From the NCBI GenBank assembly GCA_018882485.1, contig VERU01000067.1, positions 1 to 9,152 of the forward strand: a stretch of 9,152 nt of DNA. Direction: 5' to 3'. This stretch comes from Rhodoferax sp. GTDB lineage: Bacteria > Pseudomonadota > Gammaproteobacteria > Burkholderiales > Burkholderiaceae_C. A program made the position numbers and the translations under genes. The notes beneath the pieces are model-generated. The model was given only the letters and a program-made list of their open reading frames with translations, had not been told where the DNA came from and did no database searches. Of the stretch, positions 7,268 to 9,152 are shown piece after piece (the stretch's first letter is position 1; each line of letters opens with the position of its first letter).

Positions 7268-8140
7268 ATGACCCTGCCCCGCCATGATGATTTCCGCTTC
7301 CTGAACCCGCTTCGCGTGCGCTGGGCCGAGGTGGACCAGCAGAGGGTGGTGTTCAACGCCCACTACCTGACCTATTTCGACATCGCCATCACCGACTACT
7401 GGCGGGCGCTGGCGGTGCCGTACGAGCTGAGCATGCCCGGCCTGGGCGGCGAGCCTTTCGTGCGCAAGGCAACCGTGGAGTTTCATGCCTCCGCCCGCCT
7501 CGATGACCAGCTGGAGGTGGGGCTGCGCTGCGCGCGCATCGGCAATTCGTCGATGGGATTCGTCGGCGGCATCTTCCGCGACGAGCAGTTGCTCATCAGC
7601 GGCGAACTGGTCTATGTGTTCGCCAATCCGCACACCGCCACGGCGACGCCTCTGCCGCAGCCGCTGCGCGAGATCATGCTGGGCTACGAGGCCTGGGAAC
7701 CCATGACCCGCATCGAGATCGGCAGCTGGGCCGTTCTCGGGCCCGAGCTGGCCTCGGTGCGCAACGAGGACGCGGCCCATCCCCTGCTGGCCGGCGAGGA
7801 CGCCCGTGACGCGACGGCGCTGCACGCCCTGGCCCGCAACCGGCTGGGCCTGGCCATCGGCTGTGGCCGGTTGCTGGCGCCGGACGCCCCGGGCGGTCCG
7901 GCCCGCATCGACCGGCTCGGCGTGCGCCGCGTGCTGCGGGGTTCGCACTTCGGTCGCTCCCTGCTGCAGGCCCTGATGCGCGCCGCAGGCGAACGCGGCG
8001 ACCCGCGGGTCGAAGTGCAGGCCTCCCGCGGCAGCCGCGGGTTCTTCGAGCGCCACGGCTTCGAGCCGGCGGGAGAACCCTTCGAGCGCACGGGCCAGGT
8101 GCTCACGCCGCTGCGCCACATCGTGCATTCCCCGACCTGA
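7268..8140 (+). CDS. Hot-dog acyl-CoA thioesterase (YbgC/FadM-like) fused to a GNAT-like domain
   Basis: Seen: 290 residues, ATG at 7268 and TGA at 8138-8140. Residues about 10-140 form a 4-hydroxybenzoyl-CoA thioesterase-type hot-dog domain; RVRWAEVDQQRVVFNAHYLTYFD places the likely catalytic Asp at 23. Residues about 150-285 look like a GNAT acetyltransferase: VLGPELASVRNE (VRNE 164-167), ALHALARNRLGLAIGCGRLL, an acetyl-CoA loop LRGSHFGRSLLQALM (RGSHFG 224-229), then SRGFFERHGFEP. Known: YbgC-type enzymes hydrolyse short or medium acyl-CoA thioesters, and thioesterase-GNAT fusions occur in betaproteobacteria. Odd: the GNAT part lacks the usual VFxxEQGxP segment after VRxE and the LHAQ element before the C-terminal strands, and its loop has His where the second Gly is common, so acetyltransferase activity is doubtful. 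There is no in-frame upstream ATG in the intergenic region and no strong ribosome-binding site. It converges on the ygfZ-like gene, 25 bp apart. Confidence 0.9.
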   Translation: MTLPRHDDFRFLNPLRVRWAEVDQQRVVFNAHYLTYFDIAITDYWRALAVPYELSMPGLGGEPFVRKATVEFHASARLDDQLEVGLRCARIGNSSMGFVGGIFRDEQLLISGELVYVFANPHTATATPLPQPLREIMLGYEAWEPMTRIEIGSWAVLGPELASVRNEDAAHPLLAGEDARDATALHALARNRLGLAIGCGRLLAPDAPGGPARIDRLGVRRVLRGSHFGRSLLQALMRAAGERGDPRVEVQASRGSRGFFERHGFEPAGEPFERTGQVLTPLRHIVHSPT

Positions 8141-8165
8141 CCACCGGGTCCGGGGCCTGGGGACG

Positions 8166-9152
8166 CTAGACGTCTGCCAGCAGGGGGTAGGGCGGGGCGC
8201 TGCAACGCAGTTCCGGCCCCTGTGCATCACGCAGGCGCAGTCCGCCAGTCTCGTAGGCGGCCAGCTGCAGCGACACAATGGCCTCGTAGCCGCCCTGGGG
8301 CGCCGCAGCCGCCAGGGCCACCAGCCCACAGGGCTGCTCCGGGTCCTGCGTCGAATAGACGGCATCGCCGCTCGACAGGGGGGCGTCGCAGCGTGCGAGG
8401 AAGGCCCGGCGCTTGAGGGTGCCGCGGAACTGGCTGCGCGCCACCACTTCCTGGCCCGGGTAGCAACCTTTCTTGAAGTTCACTGCGCCCACCGACTCGT
8501 AGTTGAGCATCTGCGGCACCAGTGCATCGGCCAGCGCCGTGCCGATCGGCGCCACACCGCTGCGCACTTCGGCCCAGGCCCAGAGGTCGGCCGACAGAGC
8601 CGGTGCCTGCCCCAGGGGCAACGGTCGCGCGACGTCGGCCGGGGCCAGCCACAGGCCACGGGCCTGCCCGTCGGCGGGGTACAGGACCAGCCGGGTCCCG
8701 CCCTCGCAGGCCGACGCCGACCACGGACCGTCCGCGCCCGGCTGCGCGCCGGGCAGCACGTCGCCGAGCCAGCCCAAACACTGAAAACGGGCGCTGGCAT
8801 CGCTGAGCCGGACCTTGGCGCGCAGCACGAACAGGCTCAGACGCTTGAGTGCAGCGGGCAAGGCCTCGCGCGGGCACAGCAGCAGCACCCGATCGGGTGC
8901 CGCCTTGAGCAGCACGAAGCTGACCAACATGCGCCCCTTGGGCGAGCAGTACGCGGCCAGCCGGATCTGACCGACCGGCAGCAGCACGACATCCTGGGTC
9001 AGTTGCCCATGCAGAAAGGCACAGGCGTCGGAGCCCTCGGCTTCGATCACCCCCAGCGTGTCCAGGTTCAGCCAGCCCCTCGGGCCGGGTTCGGATGCGG
9101 GCAGACTGGCGGCGGCATCGGCCGCACGGGTGGGCGGGGGCGGGGTGGGGGG
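8166..9152 (-). CDS. ygfZ: Folate-binding protein YgfZ (tRNA-modification / Fe-S repair GcvT-like), N-terminus beyond window
   Basis: Seen: an open minus frame of 329 codons including the stop at 8168-8166, continuing to the right edge. The signature KKGCYPGQEVVARSQFRGTLKRR contains the KGCYxGQE motif with its Cys at 8463-8465. The N-terminal part reads WLNLDTLGVIEAEGSDACAFLHGQLTQDV, followed by AAYCSPKGRM. Known: YgfZ binds tetrahydrofolate, resembles GcvT, and supports Fe-S enzymes including the tRNA methylthiotransferase MiaB. Start: a GTG at 9050 is possible, but the homologous WLNLDTLG segment lies upstream of it, and no ATG is in frame before the window ends, so the real start is probably outside. 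The first in-window residues are PPTPPPPT-rich. Inferred context: in related bacteria the neighbouring genes are often mltG and tmk, which would lie to the right. Confidence 0.92.
   Translation of the reverse strand, partial: PPTPPPPTRAADAAASLPASEPGPRGWLNLDTLGVIEAEGSDACAFLHGQLTQDVVLLPVGQIRLAAYCSPKGRMLVSFVLLKAAPDRVLLLCPREALPAALKRLSLFVLRAKVRLSDASARFQCLGWLGDVLPGAQPGADGPWSASACEGGTRLVLYPADGQARGLWLAPADVARPLPLGQAPALSADLWAWAEVRSGVAPIGTALADALVPQMLNYESVGAVNFKKGCYPGQEVVARSQFRGTLKRRAFLARCDAPLSSGDAVYSTQDPEQPCGLVALAAAAPQGGYEAIVSLQLAAYETGGLRLRDAQGPELRCSAPPYPLLADV
9128..9152 (+). other. Strong G-quadruplex motif at the 5' end of ygfZ
   Basis: The plus strand has five G-runs of 3, 3, 5, 4 and at least 6 bases separated by single nucleotides (T, C, C, T), continuing to the window edge. 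Four or more G3+ tracts with one-base loops are the classic pattern for very stable parallel quadruplexes. The G-rich strand is the template strand for the minus-strand ygfZ gene, and the complementary C-rich strand encodes proline codons if translation covers it. A GC-rich genome makes such runs likelier by chance, yet this density is not seen elsewhere in the window. Confidence 0.6.

Noticed and set aside
8141..8175. Possible bidirectional terminator between the convergent thioesterase and ygfZ genes
   Set aside because: Only an 8-bp palindrome (AGACGTCT, 8168-8175) and loose GC-rich complementarity are present, with no stable stem followed by a U-tract on either strand.
7166..8365. Extension of the alcohol dehydrogenase frame upstream to make a 778-residue protein
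   Set aside because: The extra 400 residues are antisense to the thioesterase-GNAT gene and match no family; dehydrogenase homology starts at the ATG at 7165.
1..9152. CRISPR array, tRNA, rRNA, transposase or phage genes
   Set aside because: No regularly spaced repeats, no cloverleaf or rRNA-like sequence, and no recombinase or transposase motifs were seen on either strand.

Overview
The window is uniformly high in GC, shows strong third-position GC bias and is densely coded. The protein families and their wording point to a betaproteobacterium, most likely Burkholderiales. This placement is inferred from family resemblance, since no rRNA or other phylogenetic marker is present.

Layout, left to right. 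Positions 1-2462 (minus) carry a circularly permuted ATP-grasp/alpha-E fusion protein whose C-terminus runs off the left edge. Positions 2517-5930 (minus) carry a 1137-residue fusion of a transglutaminase-like domain with a DUF2126 putative amidoligase domain. Positions 6029-7165 (minus) carry an iron-containing alcohol dehydrogenase. A short divergent control region (7166-7267) holds a perfect 14-bp palindrome. Positions 7268-8140 (plus) carry a hot-dog thioesterase fused to a GNAT-like domain. Positions 8166-9152 (minus) carry the folate-binding, tRNA-modification-linked protein YgfZ; it converges on the thioesterase with 25 bp between them, and its N-terminus runs off the right edge next to a very G-rich tract.

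The most interesting unit is the minus-strand pair at 1-5930. A papain-fold transglutaminase/peptidase-like domain fused to a glutamine-synthetase-fold ligase domain sits directly upstream of an ATP-grasp ligase fused to alpha-E. Comparative genomics has predicted such gene sets to make or modify peptide or isopeptide linkages, but substrate and product remain largely undefined. Both proteins keep their characteristic motifs here. The dehydrogenase lies upstream on the same strand but is separated by 98 bp with a possible own promoter, so a functional link is unproven.

The fine-scale signals worth attention are an AT-rich hairpin that looks like a roughly ten-codon insert near the ATP-grasp N-terminus, the operator-like palindrome abutting an extended -10-like element, a strong G-quadruplex motif at the 5' end of ygfZ, and a GNAT domain that has lost a usual N-terminal motif. 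Long plus-strand open frames opposite the real genes are GC-bias artefacts.
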